This document shows positions 1-8,541 of a stretch of DNA of 64,000 nt, piece after piece. Source of the DNA: Lysobacteraceae bacterium NML95-0200 (lineage in GTDB: Bacteria; Pseudomonadota; Gammaproteobacteria; Xanthomonadales; Xanthomonadaceae); NCBI GenBank assembly GCA_002798255.1, contig NWQQ01000018.1, forward strand, positions 1 to 64,000. The letters run 5' to 3'. A program made the translations under genes and the position numbers. Below the pieces are notes generated by a model that saw nothing but the letters and a program-made list of their open reading frames with translations, made no database searches and was not told where the DNA came from. How positions within the stretch are numbered: position 1 is the first letter of the stretch; each line of letters begins with the position of its first letter.

Positions 1-1957
1 TGACCTGCACGGCGTTATTGATAACGCCGTTGTTGAGCAGCATGCCGCCATTGACCAGCACATCGCTGCCCAGGGTGTTGGCACCGGTCAGCTCCAGGAT
101 GCCGCCCTTGACGTTCAGGCCGTAGAAGCTGTTGTTGCCGCTCATGCGCAGCCAGGCATCGGCAAACGGGCTGGAGAAGGTAAAGGTGGCGTTGTGCTTG
201 TAGTCGGTGATGTCGTTGGTCCACACGTCCCAGACGCGGGCATCGTTCCACCAGTGGGTACCGCCAGCCTTGGCGACCATGCTGACATCGGTATCGACGC
301 GGAACTGGCCATAGCCCTCAATGGCCTTCTTCAGGTTGACCATGCCCCAGCCATAGACATCATCCACCCCGGGCGCGCCAAGGTCAGTGGCGGTGGTCAG
401 CAGCACATCGCGCACCTGGGCATTGCTGAGGTACGGATAACGCTCGAACAACAGCGCCAGCGCACCGGTCACATGCGGCGCCGCCATGGAGGTGCCGGTC
501 AAGTCCCTGTAGCCGAATTTCGTGGTATTGTCGAGGGCATCAATGCTGTCAGGAAGGAAGCGTTTGTTGCCGTCGGCATCGGTTTGAAATGCCGTATTGC
601 CATCTTTCAGATACAGGCCATTTACAAAGGCAGAATTGATTTTTGTCCCAGGCGCGGCCAGGCACCATTCCATTGACAGGCCACACTTCATTGAGCTGTT
701 GCTGAGGATATAAGGACTGGACAAATCGCCCGTTGGCTGCACATTGGCCACGCTCAGCCAGTATTTTTCCAGCTCGGAAAAATGCCGTGGCAGGCTGGCA
801 TGTACACCGGCAATCGGGGCGACATCCAGTGACGGAATGAGGTATTCATGGTTTCCGGCGGCCCAAACCTGAATCAGGCCCATGCCTTTGCCATGCCGGG
901 TTTCTCCGGCCAAACTGCCTTCGCGCAGTATTTCCCAATAGGCTTGCAGTTCCGGGTTGCTGTAGAAGGCGTCTTGCTCGTCCGGGAAATAGGGCTCAAA
1001 TTGCAGTCCCCAGCTATGGTTGATGGCACGAACGCCGTTGGCGTTCATTTGGCTGTACATGTCTTCAAAGGCGCTGTTATCGGCAAATTGGCCATATTGG
1101 CAGCCGGGGCCTCCCAGAAAAATACACAGCGGGCTGAGGTGCCAGAAACTGTTGCCAAACAGCCGGGCCGAGCTGAAATCCGCGCCGAACGCCACGCCAT
1201 GCATGCCATTGCCGTCACGGTTGGCGGCCATGGTGCCAGCCACATGGGTGCCGTGGAGGTCATAGCGCATTGAGGTTTTATCCCTGAATTCGGTCGCCCA
1301 GGCAGCGCCGACGGGATTAATCATGAGCAGAAAATCCGTGTAGGCGGGGTCCCAATAAAGGGCTTCGATGGATGGCCTGCCGCCATCGCTGGCAAAACAG
1401 GCATTGCTGTCCGGGTTTGCCAAATCACCCATGGATGAATCTGCCAGCGTGCAGCGAGTTCCATCTGCCCGCAGATTGCCGATGATGAGCCCTTGATGAT
1501 TTTTACCGGAAAATTCACCGTGTCCGAGGGCAACACCGGAATCAAACAGCCCGATACGGACACCACTGCCAGTCAGGCCGCGCGCATAGGCGTGATGGGC
1601 ATTCATCGCCTCAAGACCCCAGTCTTGCAGGAATTCATCGGTTTTCCAGCTGTCGGCATCACCGAGCTGCGCGGTTTCGGTGTAGCTGCCTGTCACCGGG
1701 ATCGCATTGGTTGCAGGCGCCTTGCCATTTGATGCCGGTTTGCCAGCAAGGGCGAGCTGAAGATGTGCAATCTGGCGTGCCTGGCAGGTTTCGCGTTGTG
1801 CTGCAGTAGCAGCATCTGCACAGATCGCCGTGGCCGTTGCGATATTGCTTATGGGGGAGTCCGCCAATGCCACAGGTGCAACGCTGACCAGCAGGCTGCA
1901 GGCAATCGCCTGAAAAAGCCTGGAACGCATGGGGGTGGGGCATACCTTGAGCTTCAT
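1..1957 (-). CDS. Subtilisin-family (S8) autotransporter serine protease, C-terminus beyond window
   Basis: An open frame of 652 codons runs off the left edge. A signal peptide is likely (residues 1-32, ending near VALA). The S8 catalytic triad is visible: Asp139 in GLFDSG, His235 in DLHGTHVAGT and Ser490 in LTGTSMAAPH, with the oxyanion Asn369 in AAGN. After about residue 560 the sequence turns into Gly/Asn-rich stretches such as LELTGANTLGS and LLNNGVINN, typical of the beta-helix of autotransporter passengers. A C-terminal beta-barrel is therefore expected outside the window. The start is the ATG at 1957, preceded by AGGAAA. It is probably exported by type V secretion and cleaves extracellular proteins, like NalP or SphB1 (family inference). 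The gene is divergent from the methionine sulfoxide reductase gene. Confidence 0.88.
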   Translation of the reverse strand, partial: MKLKVCPTPMRSRLFQAIACSLLVSVAPVALADSPISNIATATAICADAATAAQRETCQARQIAHLQLALAGKPASNGKAPATNAIPVTGSYTETAQLGDADSWKTDEFLQDWGLEAMNAHHAYARGLTGSGVRIGLFDSGVALGHGEFSGKNHQGLIIGNLRADGTRCTLADSSMGDLANPDSNACFASDGGRPSIEALYWDPAYTDFLLMINPVGAAWATEFRDKTSMRYDLHGTHVAGTMAANRDGNGMHGVAFGADFSSARLFGNSFWHLSPLCIFLGGPGCQYGQFADNSAFEDMYSQMNANGVRAINHSWGLQFEPYFPDEQDAFYSNPELQAYWEILREGSLAGETRHGKGMGLIQVWAAGNHEYLIPSLDVAPIAGVHASLPRHFSELEKYWLSVANVQPTGDLSSPYILSNSSMKCGLSMEWCLAAPGTKINSAFVNGLYLKDGNTAFQTDADGNKRFLPDSIDALDNTTKFGYRDLTGTSMAAPHVTGALALLFERYPYLSNAQVRDVLLTTATDLGAPGVDDVYGWGMVNLKKAIEGYGQFRVDTDVSMVAKAGGTHWWNDARVWDVWTNDITDYKHNATFTFSSPFADAWLRMSGNNSFYGLNVKGGILELTGANTLGSDVLVNGGMLLNNGVINNAVQV

Positions 1958-2047
1958 AGCAGTTTCCTGTGGGTTGAAGTATTAATTCTCACTGAATGAT
2001 TTTTAGCACAGTCCCTGCCGGGGTGCCAGCGGTCGGGGCGTGATGGC

Positions 2048-2076
2048 TTGAAATTGTTATTTTGTTGCCCTATCAA
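2048..2076 (+). promoter_or_regulatory. Sigma70-type promoter of the methionine sulfoxide reductase gene
   Basis: TTGAAA (2048-2053), a 17-bp spacer and TATCAA (2071-2076) make a good sigma70 match. Transcription would start 7-8 bases further on, at 2083-2084, which is exactly the ATG at 2084. There is no Shine-Dalgarno before that ATG, so this suggests a leaderless mRNA. Seen by eye only. Confidence 0.5.
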
Positions 2077-2083
2077 TGCTTTC

Positions 2084-3409
2084 ATGAAGCTACCCAATCT
2101 CATTGCTATCGTTGTTTCGTTGGCGGTCGCCAGCTTTCTGGCCATGTTTGCATTGCGGCCACCGCAGGCGGCGCCATTTGTCAGTCATCGAGGAAATGTC
2201 ATGTCCGAACATACCGAAACCATCGTCTTTGGCATGGGCTGCTTCTGGGGCGCGGAAAAGCGCATGGCCGCCATTGACGGTGTGCTTGATGTGGAGTCCG
2301 GTTATGCCAATGGCGATGCCAGCGATACTAGTTACAGGGAAGTATTGGCACTGGAGAAGCAAATCCAGAATGGTGCGGTGGCCGCGCGTAACCACGCCGA
2401 AGTGGTGAAGGTCACTTTCGACAGGCAAAAAGTCGAGCTCGCCACCATTCTGGCCGCATTTTGGGAAAACCACGACCCGACGCAGGCGGATGGGCAGGGC
2501 AATGACATCGGCAGCAATTATCGCAGCGCGATTTACTACACCCGCCCCGAGCAAGCGCAGTTGGCTGCGCAGACTCGTGACATCTACCAGACAGCACTGA
2601 CGCGTGCGGGCTTTGGGCAGATAGTCACCGAGATTGAGGCGCTGAAAAATTATGTGCGCGCCGAGGACTATCACCAAGATTATCTGGTCAAGAACCCGGA
2701 TGGTTATTGCGGCCTGGGGGGTACCGGCGTGAAGTACGGCATGGCGGGCGAGGGCGGTCATCAGCCGCTGGAGCCGGCAAACCTCAATGCCGAGCGGCAG
2801 TTGGTGGTATTCGAGGCCGAAACCTGCCCGTATTGCGAGAAATTCAAGGCCGATATCATCGACCACTGGCAGGCTGATGTGCCGGTAGCGCGCAGCCTAT
2901 CGCCCAACCCGCCTGTCGGTTGGACGCTGGAAAAAGCCCTGTTCGCCACGCCCACCATCGTATTGTTTGAAAACGGCCGCGAAGTGGCGCGTTATACCGG
3001 CTATAACGGCGAGGCGCGCAAATTCTGGCAGTGGCTGGGCTTTCAATTGCTGACCCCCGAGCAGCGCCGCATCGCCTTTGAGCAAGGTACCGAAATCCCC
3101 GGCAGTGGCTCGCATCTGGATGAAAAACGCCCCGGCACTTATGTCGATCCGGTCAGCGGCGCGCCGCTGTTCCGCAGCGATGCCAAGTTTGACAGTGATA
3201 CCGGCTGGCCGAGCTTCTTCAACCCGGTGGAAGGCGCGCTGGAGCTGCGCGAAGACTTGAGCCACGGTATGCGCCGGGTAGAAGTCATCTCGAAAAGCTC
3301 CGGCATCCATCTGGGGCATGTATTTGATGATGGCCCGCCGCCTACCGGCAAGCGCTATTGCATCAATGGCAATGTGCTGAAATTCGTGCCCGACGAGGAA
3401 CGCAACTGA
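2084..3409 (+). CDS. msrAB: Three-domain methionine sulfoxide reductase: MsrA - thioredoxin/glutaredoxin-like - MsrB
   Basis: The protein has 441 residues. The N-terminus has a hydrophobic segment (about residues 5-24) acting as signal or anchor. The MsrA domain (about 45-215) carries the catalytic Cys53 in GMGCFWG. A thioredoxin/glutaredoxin-like domain (about 236-320) has the redox motif CPYC at 248-251. The MsrB domain (about 322-438) has TGWPSFF and the catalytic Cys426 in RYCING. The product reduces both S- and R-methionine sulfoxide in oxidised proteins, with a built-in reductant domain. The order differs from PilB-type proteins, where the thioredoxin domain comes first. A second in-frame ATG at 2201 (residue 40) has a strong AGGA site 6 bases upstream and would give a cytosolic form without the hydrophobic segment. 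The stop overlaps the next gene's start by one base. Confidence 0.9.
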   Translation: MKLPNLIAIVVSLAVASFLAMFALRPPQAAPFVSHRGNVMSEHTETIVFGMGCFWGAEKRMAAIDGVLDVESGYANGDASDTSYREVLALEKQIQNGAVAARNHAEVVKVTFDRQKVELATILAAFWENHDPTQADGQGNDIGSNYRSAIYYTRPEQAQLAAQTRDIYQTALTRAGFGQIVTEIEALKNYVRAEDYHQDYLVKNPDGYCGLGGTGVKYGMAGEGGHQPLEPANLNAERQLVVFEAETCPYCEKFKADIIDHWQADVPVARSLSPNPPVGWTLEKALFATPTIVLFENGREVARYTGYNGEARKFWQWLGFQLLTPEQRRIAFEQGTEIPGSGSHLDEKRPGTYVDPVSGAPLFRSDAKFDSDTGWPSFFNPVEGALELREDLSHGMRRVEVISKSSGIHLGHVFDDGPPPTGKRYCINGNVLKFVPDEERN

Positions 3410-4206
3410 TGCAGGACTTGCGTGTTTCCATTGTCCAGGGCGATACCCGCTGGCACGATCCGGCAGGCAACCGCGATTATTACGCCGGATTGATTTCACC
3501 ATTGGCAGGTAATACCGATGTGGTCGTATTGCCGGAAACTTTCACCAGCGGCTTTTCCAACGAGGCAGTGACAAGCGCCGAGGATATGCAAGGCGAAACG
3601 CTCGCCTGGATGCGTGCGCAGGCTCAAAAACTCGATACCGCCATCACCGGCAGTGTGCAACTGCGCGAGGGCGATGCGGTATTCAATCGGCTGCTGTTTG
3701 TCACCCCCGATGGCCGCGTACAGCATTATGACAAGCGGCATTTGTTCACCTTTGCCGGTGAACATAAGCGCTATGCCGCAGGCCGTGAGCGTCTGATCGT
3801 GGAATGGCGCGGCTGGCGGATTTGCCCACTGGTTTGCTATGACCTGCGCTTTCCGGTATTTGCCCGCAATCGCCCAGACCCTACGCGCGGCAATGCGCCG
3901 GATTACGACTTGCTGATATTCGTGGCCAACTGGCCGGCAGCGCGCGCCTACGCCTGGCAGACACTGCTGCGCGCCCGCGCCATCGAGAACCTCTGCTATG
4001 TGGCCGGGGTTAACCGGACAGGTCGGGATGGCAATGCGCTGGAGTATTCCGGCGACAGCGCATTGATTGACTTCCTCGGCCAGCCCCTTGCCGAAGGCGA
4101 GGGCGAGTTTGTCGCCAGCGCTACACTCTCAGCCAAGGCACTGACCGACTTCCGCCAACGCTTCCCGGCGCTGGATGATGGTGATGCTTTTGTGCTGAGT
4201 CATTGA
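3409..4206 (+). CDS. Omega-amidase, nitrilase superfamily (YafV/NIT2-like)
   Basis: This 265-residue carbon-nitrogen hydrolase has the Glu-Lys-Cys triad: Glu43 in LPETF, Lys109 in YDKRHLF and Cys143 in LVCYDLRFP. By family it hydrolyses alpha-ketoglutaramate or alpha-ketosuccinamate, the products of glutamine or asparagine transaminases, and so takes part in methionine salvage and keto-acid clearance. The start at 3409 overlaps the msrAB stop by one base and has GAGGAA 9 bases upstream, so the two are likely co-transcribed. The methionine-type aminotransferase at 14116 is a natural partner, although it lies about 10 kb away. The assignment to omega-amidase rather than another nitrilase branch rests on overall resemblance. 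Confidence 0.85.
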   Translation: MQDLRVSIVQGDTRWHDPAGNRDYYAGLISPLAGNTDVVVLPETFTSGFSNEAVTSAEDMQGETLAWMRAQAQKLDTAITGSVQLREGDAVFNRLLFVTPDGRVQHYDKRHLFTFAGEHKRYAAGRERLIVEWRGWRICPLVCYDLRFPVFARNRPDPTRGNAPDYDLLIFVANWPAARAYAWQTLLRARAIENLCYVAGVNRTGRDGNALEYSGDSALIDFLGQPLAEGEGEFVASATLSAKALTDFRQRFPALDDGDAFVLSH

Positions 4207-4264
4207 AAATTCAGGCATCGTGTAGAATTCAGGCTTGCTTGGTTCAACCTGAGAGAGTATCTGC

Positions 4265-5257
4265 ATGATTTCAATGAAACCTCTGGCTACGGCATTGCTG
4301 CTGGGTGGCATTACGCTTTCTTTCACGGCTTGCAAGAAAGTCGGTGAAGCCGTGCAAGCGGCCAAGACAGCCACAGAAGCCAATTCTGCTGCCAGTGCAG
4401 AAAACGGCACTGAAAAATTCAACGCCTATATCAGCTGTTACAACGATGCCGATGCCCGTGCGCACAGGAGCATGCGGGAATATGCGAGCTGGGTTCAGGA
4501 CATGGATGCAGGCCCGACTGGCAAGGAAAGCAATATTGATAATCCCGGCACTATTTCAGAGAACGCTATGGAAGGGTGCAACAAAATAACAGCACTGGCC
4601 GATGCCAAGCCGGCGATTGCCGGGTTGGATGAGGCGGCCAAGGCCTATGCCGCTAGCTTGAGTGTCTGGGCTGCCCGGTTGCAGGAGGCCGACAAGTACT
4701 ACAGCAACGAAGATTACAAGGATGACAACATGGCCAAGGGCAAGGCCATGCATGCCGACTTTGTGGCTGCCTACAGAGCCTTTGATGAGGCCAGTGATAG
4801 ATTCAGTGATGCGCTTGAAGAAGTCGGTCACAAGCGTCGACTCGAGGAACTGGCTACCCTGGAAAAATCTGAAGGCAAGAAGTTCCGCTACTGGCATTTG
4901 TCCGCTTCGATGAATGCCGAGTCGCTGATCAACCATATTACCGAGGATGAGTTTGATGTCGAAAAGGCGCAGGCGCTTATCCAGGCTTATGAAGAAAGCA
5001 GCGAGGCATTGAAAAATTACGCCAAGTCAGCTGAGCAACAAGAGGTGCCGTCGGGATTTGGGCTTTTCGTAACTAGACAGGAAAGCTTCCTGCAAGCGGC
5101 CAAGAAGCGCATGCGCCGGGTGCGTGACAAGCAGCCCTACAGCTCTGGAGACATCTCTTATTTCAAGGCAGGCCACGGCCGGATGGTGGAGGGCTCCACG
5201 GAGAGTGTGGTGCACGCCTATAACCAACTGGTTGACGCGAGCAACTTCCTGCATTAA
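4265..5257 (+). CDS. DUF3829 (YiiG-like) lipoprotein
   Basis: The product has 330 residues with a type II signal peptide and a lipobox ending in SFTAC, so Cys23 is the predicted lipidation site. Residues 45-330 are mostly helical and charged, with YNDADAR and an AYNQLVDASN-like ending, matching the YiiG/DUF3829 family of lipoproteins of unknown role. The ATG at 4265 follows GAGAG. The gene stands alone after the omega-amidase and is closed by the bidirectional terminator at 5284-5316. The family assignment is from recall of pattern and length, and no function is claimed. Confidence 0.75.
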   Translation: MISMKPLATALLLGGITLSFTACKKVGEAVQAAKTATEANSAASAENGTEKFNAYISCYNDADARAHRSMREYASWVQDMDAGPTGKESNIDNPGTISENAMEGCNKITALADAKPAIAGLDEAAKAYAASLSVWAARLQEADKYYSNEDYKDDNMAKGKAMHADFVAAYRAFDEASDRFSDALEEVGHKRRLEELATLEKSEGKKFRYWHLSASMNAESLINHITEDEFDVEKAQALIQAYEESSEALKNYAKSAEQQEVPSGFGLFVTRQESFLQAAKKRMRRVRDKQPYSSGDISYFKAGHGRMVEGSTESVVHAYNQLVDASNFLH

Positions 5258-5283
5258 CAAGCTGGCGATTGGCAAGAGCCCCA

Positions 5284-5316
5284 AAACAAGACCCGGCCAA
5301 AAGCCGGGTCTTGTTT
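5284..5316. terminator. Bidirectional rho-independent terminator between convergent genes
   Basis: AAACAAGACCCGGC (5284-5297) pairs perfectly with GCCGGGTCTTGTTT (5303-5316) around the loop CAAAA. The A/T flanks of the stem supply U-rich tails in both directions, which suits the convergent genes on either side. Confidence 0.9.
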
Positions 5317-5330
5317 CATCTTGGTACCAA

Positions 5331-6470
5331 TTAACGACCGCCGGGGGCGTTGGTGACAGAAAGCGTGTAATTGCCTTCGCCATCTCTGACAGAAGTGACG
5401 ACGATGCGTCCCTGGCCTGAAGCGTCCAAGGTGACGGTCAGGCGCGAGTTGGTGCCGCCGCCGCCATCGTCGTCCTCGCTGTCGAGGATGAACTCGCTGC
5501 CATTGAAGATACCCCAACGCAGCATGGCATCGAAGTCATCCGAATCCAGCCGCACTTGCAGGCGTTGTCCGGCGCGTCCCTTGATGCGATAGACATCGAA
5601 TACACGATCGTCGTCCGGATCGACATTGGAATTGCCATCCAGCTTGCCGCGAGTGGAGTTGCCGATATCGATATCGCTCACCCGTGGCGGACGTGCCGGA
5701 GCCGGTGCCATGGCGCTGATGGTATAGCGGCCGTATTGGTCAGTCTGCGCCGTGGTGGCGCGGATGAAACCGCGTCCCTGGGCATCCAGGGTAATGCGCA
5801 GGCGGGAATTCAGACCCTGACCGCCATCATCGTCCTCGGATTCCTTGGAAAAATCGCTGCCGTTGAGCAGGCCGTATTGCAGCATGGAGTCGAGGTTCTC
5901 GGACTTCATCCGCACAACCAGGGTCTGGTTGGGGGCGCCTTGCAGTGTCCACAACTGGTAGGCATATCCTTCGTTAAATACCGGGGAGCTTTCGCTCAAC
6001 ACACCGCTGACTTCGCGGCCGATTTCCAGGGGTTGTGGACGTACCGGCTCGGCGGCAGGCAGCGCGCTGACCTTGAGGCTGTAGCGGCCAAGGTCATCGT
6101 CACCCAAGGCGCCTGCGCGGATTTGCACCTGACCATTGGCAGGCAGGGTATAGCGCAAGCGGCTATTGGTGCCTTCGCCGCCATCGTCGTTGCGACGGCA
6201 ATCACCACATCCTTCGTTGGTGCGGCTGCCAACGGTCAGGAAGGTATCGAACTCTCCGGACTGCATCTCCACCAAGATGCGATCGCCGGCATTGCCGCGA
6301 TAGTGATACAGGGCATAGGCCGAGCCATCGCTTTCCTTGGGGCTGTTCCGGGTCAGACGGCCTTCCACGGTTTGCCCGTTGCGAATCGGGGTCACGCTTT
6401 GCGCCTGAGCCGTGCCCATGGCAAGTACCGTGGCAATGGCCGCGGCAAGATAAAGCGGTTTGCTTTGCAT
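5331..6470 (-). CDS. Secreted protein with three pre-peptidase C-terminal (PPC-like) repeats
   Basis: The product has 379 residues with a clear signal peptide cleaved near residue 23 (GTAQAQ). Three tandem domains of about 115 residues follow (about 24-135, 141-255 and 265-375). Each contains an acidic loop and the same core: DDGGEGTNSRL, DDDGGQGLNSRL and DDDGGGGTNSRL. This matches the PPC/bacterial pre-peptidase fold, a jelly-roll domain normally appended to secreted proteases. No protease domain is present here, so the protein is made of PPC modules alone. The acidic loops could bind calcium (inference). The start at 6470 was chosen because AGGAG lies 8 bases upstream and the signal peptide begins there. 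It is monocistronic and ends in the shared terminator. Confidence 0.8.
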   Translation of the reverse strand: MQSKPLYLAAAIATVLAMGTAQAQSVTPIRNGQTVEGRLTRNSPKESDGSAYALYHYRGNAGDRILVEMQSGEFDTFLTVGSRTNEGCGDCRRNDDGGEGTNSRLRYTLPANGQVQIRAGALGDDDLGRYSLKVSALPAAEPVRPQPLEIGREVSGVLSESSPVFNEGYAYQLWTLQGAPNQTLVVRMKSENLDSMLQYGLLNGSDFSKESEDDDGGQGLNSRLRITLDAQGRGFIRATTAQTDQYGRYTISAMAPAPARPPRVSDIDIGNSTRGKLDGNSNVDPDDDRVFDVYRIKGRAGQRLQVRLDSDDFDAMLRWGIFNGSEFILDSEDDDGGGGTNSRLTVTLDASGQGRIVVTSVRDGEGNYTLSVTNAPGGR

Positions 6471-6558
6471 AAAACGACTCCTGTCAGTCGGTTGGGTGTC
6501 TAGTATTGTGCAGTATTCAGCCATGCCAGCTGCGCTGGGTCAATTATGTTGTGGCTTT

Positions 6559-7551
6559 TCAAAGCGTCAAGGCGATGCGCTGGGTTTGCGTGGCCGGTAG
6601 CTTGATCTTGAGCGGAGCCGATTCAATATCGCCATCCTGTTTTTGCGCGTTGCCGGCAAGTGAGATGCGTGCAGTCAGCAGCACTTCGGCCTGGCTGGAG
6701 AGTTTCATGGTCGGCATCGGGCTATCGGCATCATTCAGTCGCAGTTTCAGCGTGCTGCGCACGGCATGGCGCTCCACGGCAAGCGGCATCGGGCTGCCAT
6801 CGGCGGCACGCGCCAGCACGAAGATTTGTGCATCTGGGTATGGCTGCAGATGGGCAATGAGACTGGGCGAGAGGCTCACTTCCACGTCAATGCCGCTAGT
6901 TGCAGCTGGCTCTGGTACAAGCGCGGCAAGGCCGGCTTCGGCACGGGCATCATTGATTTGCCTGAGAATGCTTTCGCGGGCGTTATCGTCTTTGACCTGT
7001 TTGAGTAGTGGTGCCCAGATGTTGGCGGCCTCGGCGGGATGACCGGCTTGCCGTTGGCTGATGCCCAGATACCAGCGCGCCTGCTGGTGGTCGGGAGCAA
7101 GCTGCAAGGCCTTGCGCAATTGGCCGATGGCGGCTTCATCAAAGCGTAGTTCGGCGTGTGCCCGGGCGGCAGCGATGGCGGCCTCGGTCAGCACATCGGC
7201 GTCTTCAGGCGCAAGCGCCACGGCGCGCTCATGTGCTTGTGCGGCTTCGGCAAAGCGCTCTTCTGCCGCATAGGTGCGTGCCAGGAGCCGCCAATCTTCC
7301 ACCGATTCGGGGTTGATGCGCAGCCGCGCCTGTAGCTGGGCACGGGCTTCGGCCAGGTTTTGCGGGGCGCGCAGCATGGCCGGGTCGAGTGCGGCGGGGG
7401 TGCCCAGTTGCCAGTACAGCGCGCCGCTGCACAGCAGGCTGACCGAAGCGAAAGCGGCGGCGAGCATCGGGCTGCGGGCAAACAGTGGCCGCAGCACGGC
7501 AAACAGCACCAGCAGCGACACAACAACGGCGGTTATCAGAAATGCGCTCAT
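6559..7551 (-). CDS. ccmI: CcmI-like cytochrome c biogenesis TPR protein
   Basis: A 330-residue product. Two transmembrane segments lie at the N-terminus (about 5-22 and 30-48). Tetratricopeptide repeats follow (about 75-205, with NPESVEDWRLLARTY and APDHQQARWYLG). The C-terminal beta-rich domain (about 225-330) contains PMPLAVERH, as in CcmI/CycH C-termini. CcmI chaperones apocytochrome c and delivers it to the CcmF-CcmH haem ligation complex. It is the last gene of the ccm cluster, one base after the ccmH stop. Confidence 0.9.
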   Translation of the reverse strand: MSAFLITAVVVSLLVLFAVLRPLFARSPMLAAAFASVSLLCSGALYWQLGTPAALDPAMLRAPQNLAEARAQLQARLRINPESVEDWRLLARTYAAEERFAEAAQAHERAVALAPEDADVLTEAAIAAARAHAELRFDEAAIGQLRKALQLAPDHQQARWYLGISQRQAGHPAEAANIWAPLLKQVKDDNARESILRQINDARAEAGLAALVPEPAATSGIDVEVSLSPSLIAHLQPYPDAQIFVLARAADGSPMPLAVERHAVRSTLKLRLNDADSPMPTMKLSSQAEVLLTARISLAGNAQKQDGDIESAPLKIKLPATQTQRIALTL

Positions 7552-7552
7552 T

Positions 7553-7999
7553 TCACCACTCCTGCGGCTCGTCGGCAGGGATGTCTCGACCCTGGCCGGA
7601 TTGGCGGCGAATCAGCAAAAACACGGCTATCCCGCCGGCCAGTACCAGCAGCAACGGCCCGAACCACAGTAGCGCGGTATGCGTTTCAAGGCGCGGCTTG
7701 TAGAGCACGAATTCGCCATAGCGCGCAACCATGAAATCGCGGATTTCCGCATCGGTCTTGCCCTGGCGCAGCAGTAGCAGCACTTCGTTGCGCAGGTCAC
7801 GGGCGATTTCGGCATTGGAATCGGCCAGCGACTGGTTCTGGCACATCACGCAGCGCAGCTCGTGGGTCAGCGCACGGAAGCGGGCTTCTTCAAAGCTGTC
7901 GCGGAACTCGGGCGGGGCAATATCCCCCTGCACCTGGGGAAAGGCGCTCTGCGGCAGGCACAGTGCCAGCAGCATCAGCAGTGCGATGAGCGTGCGCAT
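7553..7999 (-). CDS. ccmH: Cytochrome c maturation protein CcmH
   Basis: The 148-residue product has a signal peptide (1-22), the hallmark LRCVMCQNQS motif with the redox pair Cys50/Cys53, and a C-terminal transmembrane helix (about 107-128). CcmH reduces the apocytochrome CXXCH disulfide in the periplasm and works with CcmF and CcmI. Its ATG overlaps the ccmG stop by one base, so translation is likely coupled. Confidence 0.94.
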   Translation of the reverse strand: MRTLIALLMLLALCLPQSAFPQVQGDIAPPEFRDSFEEARFRALTHELRCVMCQNQSLADSNAEIARDLRNEVLLLLRQGKTDAEIRDFMVARYGEFVLYKPRLETHTALLWFGPLLLVLAGGIAVFLLIRRQSGQGRDIPADEPQEW

Positions 8000-8541
8000 T
8001 ATTTCCCCTGCTCCAGCAAGGCCAGTCGCGGCAGCAGTTCTTTTTCGATGATGTCCGGGGTCAGGATGCCGACATGCTTCCAGCGAATCATGCCCTTGGC
8101 ATCAATCAGGAAGGTTTCCGGGGCGCCATAGATGCCGAAATCCAGTGCGGTGCGACCTTCAATATCCTGTATCACCATGAAGAACGGGTTGCCCAATTGC
8201 TCCAGCCAGCGCTTGGCATCTTCCGGCTCGTCCTTCCAGTTGTAGCCCACCACACGCACGCGGCGGGTCTGGGCGAACTCGGTCAGCGCCTTGTGCTCGT
8301 CGCGGCAGGCCACGCACCAGCTGCCCCAGACATTCATCACAAATGGCGCGCCATGGAGCTGTCCCAGGGTGATGGTCTGCTCGGGATTGAACAAGTCCGG
8401 CAGGGCAAATTGCGGCGCGGGCTTGTCAATCAGCGGCGAGGGCAGGGCATCGCGGTTGGGGTTGCGGCTCATCATTACCCCGGCCGCCAGCAAAGCCGCC
8501 AGCAAGGCGAAAACGAGCAAGGGCAGCCAGCGCTTGTTCAT
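7999..8541 (-). CDS. ccmG: Thiol:disulfide interchange protein CcmG (DsbE)
   Basis: This 180-residue thioredoxin-fold protein has an N-terminal membrane anchor (about 5-23). The active site is WCVAC (Cys76/Cys79) within NVWGSWCVACRDEH, in place of the more usual WCPTC or WCEPC. The cis-proline region YGAPETFLID is present. It supplies reductant to apocytochrome c or CcmH in the periplasm. The start overlaps the ccmF stop by four bases (ATGA). Confidence 0.93.
   Translation of the reverse strand: MNKRWLPLLVFALLAALLAAGVMMSRNPNRDALPSPLIDKPAPQFALPDLFNPEQTITLGQLHGAPFVMNVWGSWCVACRDEHKALTEFAQTRRVRVVGYNWKDEPEDAKRWLEQLGNPFFMVIQDIEGRTALDFGIYGAPETFLIDAKGMIRWKHVGILTPDIIEKELLPRLALLEQGK

Noticed and set aside
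5556-6503. 315-codon plus-strand frame opposite the PPC-repeat gene
   Set aside because: The minus-strand protein has a signal peptide and three matching repeats; the plus frame has none.
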